From the NCBI GenBank assembly GCA_902363595.1, contig CABJAP010000005.1:124001-188000 (forward strand): a DNA stretch of 64,000 nt, in the 5' to 3' direction. The notes under the pieces were generated by a model. The model saw only the letters and a program-made list of their open reading frames with translations. It was not told the DNA's origin and searched no databases. Origin of the DNA: Clostridia bacterium. Its GTDB lineage: Bacteria; Bacillota; Clostridia; Peptostreptococcales; Anaerovoracaceae. Positions 53,879 through 62,600 of this stretch are shown here, piece after piece; position 1 is the stretch's first letter; every line of letters begins with the position of its first letter. The position numbers and the translations under genes are program-made.

Positions 53879-54733
53879 ATGCGTGAAACAGAACGGGATC
53901 CGATTGTTGATATTATTGAGAATTACATACAAAATGAAACGACGATCATAAAACAATTGCATTTTGTAGCCAAGAACCACGGAAGCACAATCGGTGGATT
54001 TCGGGAAGATATTTGGAGGGAGATGTTTCAGCAGATCATCCCTAAAAAATTTGCCATTGAGCAGTCGGTATTTATCATTGATTCCAACGGAAAGGTATCA
54101 AGAGAGGTTGATCTGGCGATCTTCGATGAAACTTATACGCCTTACATATTTCGTTACGGCCGGATAAAATTCATCCCCATCGAGGCGGTAGCTGTTGTGG
54201 TGGAATGTAAAAGTGAATATTCAAAGGAAGAAAGCCTAAAGAAATGGGCAGAGCGAATTGCAGAGCTTGAAACTTCAGTAGAGTCTTATACCAGAATAGC
54301 AAACAAAATTATTGCTGAGGGATCAAATCCGACGCAGACTCAAACACGCCCGATACGGATTTTATGTTGTCTTAATAATAACAAGGTGAAAGTGACGTTA
54401 GAAAATAGCGAGCAACTGTTTGATGTGATTATCAGAGCTCCGCACCCGAAGGCAAAGTCGATGAAAATTGAGTTTGCTGAAAAGCATAAAACTTTGTATG
54501 ATTGGTACCTTGCTTTAAACCATGCAGGCGGCCAGGAAAATCCCGATGAAACAGGAGAAGAATTGAAGAAGATAAAACTCGAAGATTACGCTGTGGAAGG
54601 CGTATCTCTTCTGTCATTCAACTTGCAGTTAAACCAACTGCTGATGCTGATCAACAACCCAATTCCATTCCCACACATGGCGTACGCTAAAATGTTTAAT
54701 CGGCATAGCAAAGGAGGTAAAACCCATGAATAA
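53879..54733 (+). CDS. DUF6602-like PD-(D/E)XK nuclease encoded inside the type III operon
   Basis: 284 residues from ATG 53879, 7 bases after AAGGGAG; an upstream in-frame ATG at 53855 has no ribosome site. The core GFREDIWREMFQQIIPKKFAI, REVDLAIFD (D78) and VVVECKS (E109-x-K111) match restriction-endonuclease-like DUF6602 proteins. It overlaps cas10 by 8 bp, so the two are translated together. It may replace the missing HD nuclease of Cas10 or act as an accessory effector (inference). It lacks any CARF or SAVED-like segment that I can see. Confidence 0.7.
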   Translation: MRETERDPIVDIIENYIQNETTIIKQLHFVAKNHGSTIGGFREDIWREMFQQIIPKKFAIEQSVFIIDSNGKVSREVDLAIFDETYTPYIFRYGRIKFIPIEAVAVVVECKSEYSKEESLKKWAERIAELETSVESYTRIANKIIAEGSNPTQTQTRPIRILCCLNNNKVKVTLENSEQLFDVIIRAPHPKAKSMKIEFAEKHKTLYDWYLALNHAGGQENPDETGEELKKIKLEDYAVEGVSLLSFNLQLNQLLMLINNPIPFPHMAYAKMFNRHSKGGKTHE

Positions 54734-56789
54734 CGAGACGCAGATCGTGGCCCTTTCAATTGACAAGGTGCAGACATTTTTGACCGAAACCATCCATGCG
54801 CATGTACAAGAAAAGCAGACCGAAGAGGCCACTTTAAAACAGATCATGAATGCTTCGCGGGAAGTTTCCCAAGGCTTTCAAAACACGGTCAAAGAAGCTT
54901 TTTCGGTGCAGGAGAACGAGGTGTTGCTTTCCTGTTCTGGTGTGTATATCTTCAGAAACCCTCTGCCGGAAAAAGAAATTCACGCTATTTTCAACAAATT
55001 ATTTTTCGAATATTATCAAGAATCCCAGGGACAGAAATGGCTGCGGTGCGTTTCGTTTCCACAAGGAAAATACGATGAGATACAGGCGATCCAGGAGGCC
55101 AAGAAACGTCTGAAACAATCCAACTGCCTGAATGCGCGCATAGAGGAAAACAAAGATAAGCTTTTCAAATTTTGCAAGATCGATGCGAAGGATGCCCAGC
55201 CCCCAAAAGACGATGAAAACTATCCCATGTTTGCAGAGGATATTAACGCTTTGTTTTCAGGGGAAGAGGGGGATAACAAAAATCGTTTTCGAATCGCAGT
55301 CATAAAGGCTGATCTGGATGGCATGGGAAATATGTTTAAAGAGATTAAGAGTTATGAAAGCTACAGCCGGATCAGTAAAATCTTGAGTGACAAGGTTTCT
55401 TTGAAGGGCCTGCATGAGATGGCAGAAAAATGCCGGCCGGAGGGCCGTACCGGGTGGCTGTTTCCATTTTACATAGCTGGCGATGATATTTTCTTTGCTG
55501 TCTCAATGGCAAATTTGACCAAGGGCACCCGTTTATGCCGGGAAATCCTTGTCGGCATTAAACAAAGCCTGGAGAAAGAAGAGTCCTCGAAACCGCTGTC
55601 CATCAGCATTGGCGTAGAGATTACCTTTAACCGGGAACCGATTCGTTACTATATGGAGATGGTGGAGCGGCAGTTAAAACATGCTAAAGAAGAAAACACG
55701 CCCAAGTTGCTAAAACAGTTCGTGAAGGCCAAGATTTCCATTGGCGGACTGGCTTTTCTGGATATCGACTACAACGCCATGAAAACATATAAGCAAACTT
55801 TGGTATGCATGAATAAGAGGAACAAGAAAGGTAGAAAAAACAATAGATGCAATAAGTGTGAAAACTGCAGAAAGCGGGGCGAAATTGACGAACAGCTTCA
55901 GGCTGTGCCGATATGGGACTATTTCTTAAATGATGTGTACCGCATAAACGCCATAAGGTCAAATGATACATATGACAAAATGCTGGGAACCTCCGGTTTT
56001 TTCTATACGTTACTGGACAGGCTCGCCGATGATACTGTGCAGCAAGACAATAGGAAGTATATCAACAGCGTGCTGTATCACCTTTTGCCTAAATATCTCA
56101 ACTCTTCCGATAAAAAGCTGCGGGAATTGGAAGTGGTTTTAAATGGCCGGATTCTGAGCCAGCTTATGAGGAAAAATTGGGGCAAGGGTATGAACCTTGT
56201 ATTAGATAACAAAAGCAAGCATCGACTGGAAACTTACCTGCGGCTAATGCTTCTGTTTTCCGACAACCGTTTTCAATTGATTCCGGACGTTAAATCGAAG
56301 CTGGACTATAGTAATGTAGAGTTGGAGAATTCCCGAAAATATTTGCTGTCAAAGTCAGCTGATTATTTGTACAGAACGGTGCTGGAACGTAGGAATAAAC
56401 CGCTGAGGGATATCTTTATAAAAAAAGAAAACTATCAGACTGCGGATAAAAAAACAATCCCGTGCTTTCAAAGACTTAAGCTTGAAAAAAGCATGTTTGT
56501 GAGAATGCGTGATACCGACAAAGTCCCGGTAGAAAAAGCGGCGAACATGATTGAATTAAAAAATGGCTACAGTGCAGATGAAATCAAGAAAGCAAATAGG
56601 GATAGAGAACAGGGCGGCAAATCCCCGTGTCTTTTGTATTTTAACAAAGGAAAATTTCTAGAGCTGGCCCATAGTGAAGGCGAATGGAATTCGGATTTCA
56701 TAGATTCGCTCATGCTGTTTTACGAATACAAAGAGATGTCCATCAGATTTAACGAAAAGAAAAAGAGCGGAGGAGGTAACGCAAAATGA
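54726..56789 (+). CDS. cas10: Type III CRISPR Cas10 without HD domain
   Basis: 687 residues. It begins directly with a palm/ferredoxin-like segment (IVALSIDKVQTFL; LLSCSGVYIF), so the usual N-terminal HD DNase domain is absent. The second palm has ADLDGMG (195-201) and AGDD (251-254) in place of GGDD; both aspartates needed for cyclic oligoadenylate synthesis remain. A zinc-ribbon-like group C361, C375, C378, C381 follows, then a long helical C-terminal region. It overlaps the RAMP gene by 4 bp (ATGA). No recognisable CARF effector is nearby. Confidence 0.85.
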   Translation: MNNETQIVALSIDKVQTFLTETIHAHVQEKQTEEATLKQIMNASREVSQGFQNTVKEAFSVQENEVLLSCSGVYIFRNPLPEKEIHAIFNKLFFEYYQESQGQKWLRCVSFPQGKYDEIQAIQEAKKRLKQSNCLNARIEENKDKLFKFCKIDAKDAQPPKDDENYPMFAEDINALFSGEEGDNKNRFRIAVIKADLDGMGNMFKEIKSYESYSRISKILSDKVSLKGLHEMAEKCRPEGRTGWLFPFYIAGDDIFFAVSMANLTKGTRLCREILVGIKQSLEKEESSKPLSISIGVEITFNREPIRYYMEMVERQLKHAKEENTPKLLKQFVKAKISIGGLAFLDIDYNAMKTYKQTLVCMNKRNKKGRKNNRCNKCENCRKRGEIDEQLQAVPIWDYFLNDVYRINAIRSNDTYDKMLGTSGFFYTLLDRLADDTVQQDNRKYINSVLYHLLPKYLNSSDKKLRELEVVLNGRILSQLMRKNWGKGMNLVLDNKSKHRLETYLRLMLLFSDNRFQLIPDVKSKLDYSNVELENSRKYLLSKSADYLYRTVLERRNKPLRDIFIKKENYQTADKKTIPCFQRLKLEKSMFVRMRDTDKVPVEKAANMIELKNGYSADEIKKANRDREQGGKSPCLLYFNKGKFLELAHSEGEWNSDFIDSLMLFYEYKEMSIRFNEKKKSGGGNAK

Positions 56790-57490
56790 GAAATTTTATT
56801 ACTATAAAGATACAAACGATGTCCAATCTCTATATCGGCGGCATGCCGGCGCCTTTTGAAATTGGAGGAATTGATCAGCGGACTGCCATCGACCAAGAGG
56901 GCTTTCCATGTATTCCCGCTTCTTCATTAAAAGGAACGCTGCGCACTATGGTGCGGGAAGACGAAAGTCCGATGGCCGAAAAAATTGGCGCACTGTTCAA
57001 GGCTTATCTGGAAAAAGAACGAGAGAAAAATCTGCCGCAAGTCATGGCCCTGGTTAAGGAAGAAGAGGCCCGCAAAAGGATAAATGAGCGATACGAAGAG
57101 GCGATTGAGGAGGCGTCCGCAGAATGTATTTTTGGAATCAAAGGCTTTAACAATACACCAAAACTGCTCTTTAGCGATTTACTTTTGTGTGAAAAATTCC
57201 GCAATAAAAAAACCTGTTTTTCCATTGACATGAAAAATACCATCGATACGAAGGGGGAGACTCCAGAGTCAAAACCCAGAACCTATCAAACCGCTAAAAG
57301 CAATCTGGAATTTGAAGGTGAAATCGATTTTTATAAAATGAATTTACTGGGCGAAGAGGCAGCGGCGCTTTGCAGGGAGTATGTGCTTTACAACCTGAAA
57401 AAATTTGACGAAGGCTTTTACCGGCTAGGGAACTCAAAGAGCAGAGGTTATGGAAAGGTGCAGCTTCTGACAGGCCAAGAGGGAGAATAA
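56786..57490 (+). CDS. csm3: Csm3-like RAMP (Cas7 family) subunit
   Basis: 234 residues. IGGIDQRTAID...IPASSLKGTLR is the Csm3/Cas7 pattern; D30 aligns with the aspartate that cuts target RNA in Csm3 (D33 of Streptococcus thermophilus), so target RNA cleavage is probably retained. A longer-than-usual charged helical insert (about 60-105) follows. The glycine-rich loop GNSKSRGYGKV lies near the C-terminus. It would form the repeating backbone of the complex. Confidence 0.82.
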   Translation: MRNFITIKIQTMSNLYIGGMPAPFEIGGIDQRTAIDQEGFPCIPASSLKGTLRTMVREDESPMAEKIGALFKAYLEKEREKNLPQVMALVKEEEARKRINERYEEAIEEASAECIFGIKGFNNTPKLLFSDLLLCEKFRNKKTCFSIDMKNTIDTKGETPESKPRTYQTAKSNLEFEGEIDFYKMNLLGEEAAALCREYVLYNLKKFDEGFYRLGNSKSRGYGKVQLLTGQEGE

Positions 57491-57495
57491 GAGCT

Positions 57496-58467
57496 ATGAA
57501 AAATTATGAAATTAAGCTTGAAGTGACGGGCGCCATGACGCAGGTGCCGGATTCCCAAAAGCTATTCGGCGCGCTCGTTTATCTGTTTGCGGAAACCTAT
57601 GGGGATGAGAAGGCTACGGCACTGACAAAATCCATTTTGAACAAGAAAACCCATTTAGCGCTGTCCAATGTTATGCCGGAAGGGTATTTGCCGGTGCCGC
57701 AGGATTATTTGATCGACAAGCTATCAGAAAACAGCAATGAAGAACTTGATTTGAAAAAAGTACGGGCAGCAATCAAATTGAGAAGCTATATCAAATCTGG
57801 CAAATTGCAATCTGTTTTGGATAACCCTGAAAAATGCGAAAGCATATACCCTTATGTAAAGCAGCAGAATTTGCAGCAGCTGCGGGCATCTATCGACAGT
57901 CTCCGCTATGATCTCCCTGAATTAGATACCCGCCTTTATTCGGTGCCTACCGTGGATTTATGTGAAGTAAGTCAGGATAAAGACGACAAAGGGCAGAATC
58001 GGGCTGTGAAAAGCTTTTGCTTTTATCTGCAAGCAGACGATCGTGCGTTTTGCTTCGATTTTGTGAACATGCTTCAATCAGCAGCAGAGGAAAATCCGGA
58101 ACTTATCCTGGGAAAACGAGCTTCGCAGGGGCTGAACCGCTTTCGTATAAAAGGGGTCACAGAGCGAAAGCTTCCGACCTTAGACAGCGATAACTATCTC
58201 AACACCGGAATGCTGCTGCCGGATCATATTGATTTTCAAGCCTCTTCAATGCGGCTGTTCACATCCGAGCGACGGCCCTTTGAAATGATGGGCGGATGGA
58301 GCGAGGATTCTCCCAAGTATTACATCAGCTACCTTGCGCAGGGGAGTATCATCAAGGCGCCTGAAGGAGTAGAAAAGGCAGGAAAATCAATCGAGTCTCC
58401 CTTTAACAGCAGGAGCATTGTTTTTGGAAACGCGTTTTTGTATCCAATTATTTTGAGTGAGAGGTAG
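57496..58467 (+). CDS. csm4: Csm4-like RAMP (Cas5 family) subunit
   Basis: 323 residues. Start SQKLFGALVYLFAETYG and the late segment LFTSERRPFEMMGGW...YYISYLAQGSII are typical of Csm4, which caps the crRNA 5' handle and binds Cas10. Csx10 or Cmr3 are less likely given the neighbours. 5 bp after csm3. Confidence 0.75.
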   Translation: MKNYEIKLEVTGAMTQVPDSQKLFGALVYLFAETYGDEKATALTKSILNKKTHLALSNVMPEGYLPVPQDYLIDKLSENSNEELDLKKVRAAIKLRSYIKSGKLQSVLDNPEKCESIYPYVKQQNLQQLRASIDSLRYDLPELDTRLYSVPTVDLCEVSQDKDDKGQNRAVKSFCFYLQADDRAFCFDFVNMLQSAAEENPELILGKRASQGLNRFRIKGVTERKLPTLDSDNYLNTGMLLPDHIDFQASSMRLFTSERRPFEMMGGWSEDSPKYYISYLAQGSIIKAPEGVEKAGKSIESPFNSRSIVFGNAFLYPIILSER

Positions 58468-58475
58468 GTATAACC

Positions 58476-59237
58476 ATGGAAACGATTTATTATGAATTAA
58501 CGACACTCTCCAGCCTGATTGTATCGCCGAGGGCCTCGTTGGCCTTTTATAAGGATTTAGACCAGTTTTCCTTAAAGGATGTTGAAGGTCATTCGGATTG
58601 CGTAAAGACAGAAAAACTAAAAGTGATCTATCCGTTTTACCAGTACGGGCTCTATGAGTCTTATAGTCCGGATACTGCGGACTATTATTTGCCCGGCTCA
58701 TCCATAAAAGGTGCGCTGTGTCAGGAGACTGCCAATCCAGTGAAGCTTATGGTGGATGATGTCCCGATTCCAAGGGAGTACATTATTTTGCGCAATATTC
58801 AGAAAGCCCAATATTTAGAGGAACCACAGAAAGCTTTTTTTGACGTGTTTTTCGATCACGTCGCCGTTGAAATGGTAAAGGCCGACTCGCCCTTGGAAGG
58901 AAGTTTTAATTATCATAATATCGAAGCTGCCAGGGAACTTTTAAAATCGGCCAACAACGCTGCTAAAGCGAAAATAGGCCAAATGCGGGAATACCTTAGT
59001 TGCCTGATAAAAAAAGAATATCCTGCTCAATTAAAAGAACGCCTTACGAAAGCGGCCGATAAACTCGCCGAGCAGTTAAACGATGATCAGGTGTTGCTGC
59101 TCGGCGGATATAAAGGTTTGCTCCATTCAATGGAGTTGAAAGAGTCACCGGGGGAAATGGCCGGAGCAGTTTACCTCGATAAGGAAACAAACCTGCCCCA
59201 TGGCCTTATAAAAATGGAATTAAAGGAGCGTCCTTAA
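58476..59237 (+). CDS. csm5: Csm5-like RAMP subunit, short
   Basis: 253 residues, shorter than canonical Csm5 (roughly 350-400). DYYLPGSSIKGALCQE (70-85) is the RAMP motif of Csm5, and the C-terminal GGYKGLLHSMEL fits its glycine-rich loop. It would cap the 3' end of the complex. The gene ends exactly where a decayed minus-strand gene begins, but its C-terminus ends in ordinary coding sequence, so truncation is possible but not shown. Confidence 0.7.
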   Translation: METIYYELTTLSSLIVSPRASLAFYKDLDQFSLKDVEGHSDCVKTEKLKVIYPFYQYGLYESYSPDTADYYLPGSSIKGALCQETANPVKLMVDDVPIPREYIILRNIQKAQYLEEPQKAFFDVFFDHVAVEMVKADSPLEGSFNYHNIEAARELLKSANNAAKAKIGQMREYLSCLIKKEYPAQLKERLTKAADKLAEQLNDDQVLLLGGYKGLLHSMELKESPGEMAGAVYLDKETNLPHGLIKMELKERP

Positions 59238-59690
59238 CCGATCGACCGTGCCAGAGCTCTTTCAGCAGCGTATCGCAGCTGCGCATGTCAATCGCAGGCA
59301 CAACCACATCCACACCGATGGTTTCTAAAGTGCCGTTTTTCGGCTCAGTTGCAGGCAGCCGTCTTCAATTTTTTCCAATCTTCGGCCGGCAAGGAACGTA
59401 ACCCCGCCGCTCTTTAGCCGGCTGATTGCATCGTTCGCATTGGTAGGATAGGCGCCGGGCGCGATCTGATCAGCCATTTCGATGATGGTAAGTGACCACC
59501 CAATCAGAATCAGAGCCGGGAATTTTTGGAGCCGCTGCCTCTGCCCCAGTTGCCACGATTACGGCAAAAGGCTGATATTCATCGATTATTTCTTTGCTGT
59601 CAGACACCTGATAGCGAATGGCTGATTTTTGAAGATCGAAACCCGAAGTTAAGCTAACAGAAGCATTTGCGATAAATGTCCAACTAGGCT
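59238..59690 (-). pseudogene. Remnant of an NADH:flavin/2,4-dienoyl-CoA reductase-type oxidoreductase
   Basis: Read on the minus strand this gap encodes fragments of a nucleotide-binding C-terminal domain in shifting frames: YQPFAVIVATGAEAAAPKIPG, then TIIEMADQIAPGAYPTNAND with FLAGRRLEKIEDGCLQL, then ETIGVDVVVPAIDMRSC. At least two frameshifts are needed to join them, and the N-terminal flavin-barrel half is missing. It abuts the end of csm5 without a spacer, suggesting that an insertion or deletion joined the CRISPR operon to a broken gene. It fills nearly all of the 500-bp gap. Confidence 0.75.
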
Positions 59691-59738
59691 ATAATGAAAT
59701 TACAGAATATTCAAACGCTATGCAAAGGAGGACTTTCA

Positions 59739-60536
59739 ATGGGGATTTTGGAGAGAAAAACGGCCTGGGAAAAAGAATGGGCTAATCTGGAGAGGCAGGA
59801 AGCACGTTTTTTGAAAAAACATGCGCAAAAGAAAGAATCCTTTCTCAATCAGAAGCTGGAGGGAAAGGTGCCAGAAAAATTGCAGGACACTTTGGATGGG
59901 GCCTTTGTCAAAGCCTTTGAGGTGGTTTTCCAAAAGGGGACCGGCGTCATAGAAAAGACATACCGGAAAGAAAAAAGAGAAAAAAACTACCAAGTCAGAG
60001 AATACGCGGCTGACATTCAAGAGGACCGCCGGACTTTGCGGACCTTTTCGAAAAAGGCCCAGGGAACCGGGAACGTAAATTTGCTAATGTCGGGAATTTC
60101 CGGTGTGGGGCTGGGCGTTTTAGGGATCGGTATTCCGGATATTGTTCTCTTTACCGGAATGATGATGAAAAGCGTCTATGAAATCGCCCTCAGCTATGGA
60201 TACGATTATGAGCAGGAGGAAGAGCGTTATTTTATTCTTTTGCTGCTGCAGGGATCGGTTTCCTATGGACAGCAGGCGGAAGCGGTCAATCGGGAAGCGA
60301 ACGCCTTTATTCAAGAAGGGCGGCTGCCGGCGGGTTACGATCAAAAAGAGCAGATCCAAGAGACAGCGGCGCTGTTTTCAAGGGAACTGCTGTATTTGAA
60401 GTTTCTCCAGGGAATTCCCATTGTCGGAGCAGCAGGCGGCATTTACGATGCGGTTTATATGAGGCATGTTACAGAATATGCCAATTTAAAATATAAACGA
60501 AGATTCTTAAAAGGAAGAGAGGAAAGGAGTGTGTAG
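59739..60536 (+). CDS. EcsC family protein
   Basis: 265 residues from ATG 59739, after AAAGGAGGAC. A charged, helical N-terminal half leads into a glycine-rich hydrophobic region (GISGVGLGVLGIGIPDIVLFTGMM) and a second one near residue 225 (GIPIVGAAGG), the EcsC (PF12787) pattern. Function poorly known; possible membrane association. A 40-residue membrane protein follows after 2 bp. Confidence 0.8.
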   Translation: MGILERKTAWEKEWANLERQEARFLKKHAQKKESFLNQKLEGKVPEKLQDTLDGAFVKAFEVVFQKGTGVIEKTYRKEKREKNYQVREYAADIQEDRRTLRTFSKKAQGTGNVNLLMSGISGVGLGVLGIGIPDIVLFTGMMMKSVYEIALSYGYDYEQEEERYFILLLLQGSVSYGQQAEAVNREANAFIQEGRLPAGYDQKEQIQETAALFSRELLYLKFLQGIPIVGAAGGIYDAVYMRHVTEYANLKYKRRFLKGREERSV

Positions 60537-60538
60537 CA

Positions 60539-60661
60539 ATGAAGGAGAAAAAGAAAATGCCTGCAGGCAAGCGGGGCGCGATTGTCTACTGGGTGGGTGT
60601 ATTGGTGTTATTGGCCGCAGTTTCGATTATCTATTTTTTGACAGGGAGAGCGCCGGTCTGA
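60539..60661 (+). CDS. Small single-pass membrane protein (40 residues)
   Basis: Starts at ATG 60539, preceded by GGAAAGGAG, and encodes a basic head (MKEKKKMPAGKRG) followed by one hydrophobic segment (about 14-35) and the tail TGRAPV. Close coupling with the EcsC gene suggests a shared membrane role (inference). Not homologous to anything I recognise. Confidence 0.6.
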   Translation: MKEKKKMPAGKRGAIVYWVGVLVLLAAVSIIYFLTGRAPV

Positions 60662-60679
60662 TAAAAAACGCTCCTGGAT

Positions 60680-60717
60680 GGGAGTGCACCCATATGCTCC
60701 AACTTGGGTGTACTCCC
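60680..60717. terminator. Hairpin between convergent genes
   Basis: GGGAGTGCACCCA (60680-60692) pairs with TGGGTGTACTCCC (60705-60717) with one internal mismatch. It sits between the EcsC pair (+) and the sigma-54 activator (-) and probably serves both. Confidence 0.6.
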
Positions 60718-62151
60718 TCATTTTAGGTGGATGCCGTACTTTTTAATTTTATTGTGAAGCGAGGTCCGTGCGATGCCGAGAATCTGGGCTGCTTTTGTCT
60801 TGTTGTTGTCTGATATGCGCAGCGCATGTTCAATGGCATTTTTTTCAGTAGAATGCAAAAGTGCCTCCAAACCGTTGCTGAGAGTTGTCTGATAGGAACT
60901 GCGGAGCTGCTCTTCCCGGGCGTAGTACTGGATATCCGCAAAGTGATCCAGCGTCAGCATGTCCTGATTGCACATATTAATAGCCCGCTCTAAACAGTTA
61001 AAAAGCTCCCTGACGTTTCCCGGCCAGCTGTACTGGCGCAGCAGGGACAAGGCATCCGGCGTGATTCCCCGGATGTTCCGGTTCAAGATATGGTTCATAC
61101 GTGCTATCCGATGATGGACAAGAACTGGAATATCGTCTTTATGCTCCCTTAGCGGGGGTATTTTTATGTTTACCACATTGAGGCGATAGTACAAATCTTC
61201 ACGAAATTCATTGGAGGCGATCATTTTCTTTAAATCTTTGTTGGTCGCAGCGATGATGCGAACGTTGATCGGAATTTTGTGTCCGCCAATTCGGCTTACT
61301 TCCTGCTCCTGTAAAACCCTGAGCAGCTTTGGCTGCATATGCCACGGAATCTGATCCACTTCATCTAAAAATAAAGTGCCGTTATTGGCCTGCTCAAAGA
61401 TCCCCGGTTTTCCACCCTTGATCGCACCGGTAAAGGTACCTTCTTCATAACCAAAGAACTCGGCTTCAAAGAGATTTTCAGGAATTGCCGCACAATTTAT
61501 CTCAATAAATGGAAATAATTGCCTTCCGCTGATATTATGAAGCGCATGTGAGGCGATTTCTTTTCCCGTGCCGGTCTCTCCGGTGATCAGTACGGTGGAA
61601 GTGGATTCCATCAGCTGATAAATATCATCTCTGAGTTTGTTCATTTCGGGACTGTTGCCCAGGATATCCGCAACTGTGTATTTCCCAATCCTTTGTTTCC
61701 GTTGATGAGAAAACTCTTCAATTGTTTCCGGCAGCTTAATGGTCCCGTTTTTTTCCAATTCTTTAATGCGATTTAGAAAAAGGGCCAGTTCCCAGCTCGT
61801 TTTGAATACGTCAAGATCAACGGCTCCAACAATACGCCCATCAGATTTTACAGGCAGAATGCGGGTCACATTAAGCGTTCCGGAACCATAGTAAATCTGA
61901 ATCTCATCTTTTGAACCTTCCTCTAAGGCCTGTATGATCTTCGTGGTGGGATGCACGTCTCGGATTTTTTTACCAACTATTTTTTCAGGAAGTTTTTTTG
62001 AATTGAGTTTTTCAATACCACTTCTGATGTCATCGGAAAAGTACTTGATGATTCCATTCTCATCTACAATTACAAGTCCGCCGATCGCATCCAAAACCGC
62101 TCTGCATTCATCCAAAGTCAAATCAAAGTTGGGATGATAAGTTTTGCCCAT
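60718..62151 (-). CDS. Sigma-54-dependent transcriptional activator (PAS/AAA+/Fis)
   Basis: 477 residues from ATG 62151, five bases after AGGAGG. A PAS-like sensor is at about 15-115 and the AAA+ domain at about 160-390, with Walker A GETGTGKE (191-198). The sigma-54 contact loop reads GTFTGA (238-243) instead of GAFTGA. A Fis-type helix-turn-helix lies at the C-terminus (KTKAAQILGIARTSLHNKIKKYG). It is divergent from the nitrilase gene, whose upstream region has a consensus sigma-54 promoter and a palindrome, so it almost certainly activates that gene. Confidence 0.93.
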   Translation of the reverse strand: MGKTYHPNFDLTLDECRAVLDAIGGLVIVDENGIIKYFSDDIRSGIEKLNSKKLPEKIVGKKIRDVHPTTKIIQALEEGSKDEIQIYYGSGTLNVTRILPVKSDGRIVGAVDLDVFKTSWELALFLNRIKELEKNGTIKLPETIEEFSHQRKQRIGKYTVADILGNSPEMNKLRDDIYQLMESTSTVLITGETGTGKEIASHALHNISGRQLFPFIEINCAAIPENLFEAEFFGYEEGTFTGAIKGGKPGIFEQANNGTLFLDEVDQIPWHMQPKLLRVLQEQEVSRIGGHKIPINVRIIAATNKDLKKMIASNEFREDLYYRLNVVNIKIPPLREHKDDIPVLVHHRIARMNHILNRNIRGITPDALSLLRQYSWPGNVRELFNCLERAINMCNQDMLTLDHFADIQYYAREEQLRSSYQTTLSNGLEALLHSTEKNAIEHALRISDNNKTKAAQILGIARTSLHNKIKKYGIHLK

Positions 62152-62383
62152 AACAGCCTCCTGCACAAACTTTATTTCAATTATTATAGCACAGATATTT
62201 GATGAAACCTACAGAATATTCAGGCAAAGTGTCAAAATTTTGGACAGTGACGAAAATCATGACTACTGGGTGAAAACGTTGGAATTACTTTTATTAGAAT
62301 TTTTTTGCAAAAAATTGTACAAATTTATGACACCCATAACCAATAAAAACCTTTTGAGATGCACCAAAGAGCTGCAAGACATT

Positions 62384-62403
62384 ACTGTTGAAATTTCAAC
62401 AGT
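62384..62403. promoter_or_regulatory. Perfect 20-bp palindrome, probable activator site
   Basis: ACTGTTGAAATTTCAACAGT reads the same on both strands. It lies 43 bp upstream of the sigma-54 promoter and between the activator and the nitrilase gene, which fits an enhancer site for the Fis-type domain. One such site is visible; the rest of 62152-62383 shows no gene. Confidence 0.65.
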
Positions 62404-62445
62404 TTTTTAAGAAGTCATTCTTATGGTTATGAAAAAAAAATAAGT

Positions 62446-62461
62446 TGGCACGCCTTTTGCT
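62446..62461 (+). promoter_or_regulatory. Consensus sigma-54 promoter
   Basis: TGGCACG-CCTT-TTGCT matches the -24/-12 consensus TGGCACGnnnnTTGCW at every fixed position. The nitrilase start codon is 140 bp downstream. Confidence 0.88.
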
Positions 62462-62600
62462 GTTAGTAGGTAGTGAAATGGAATTCCAAATAAGAAAAAA
62501 AGCCAAGGCGCAGGCGAACACGGAGAAACAGTATGACGCTGTATTTGTTTCTGCCATATAAGACAACACAGTTGATAGAAAAATGAGAGGAGCATAAAAA

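Noticed and set aside
59238..59690. CRISPR repeats or a small RNA in the gap after csm5
   Set aside because: The gap is explained by frameshifted fragments of an oxidoreductase on the minus strand.
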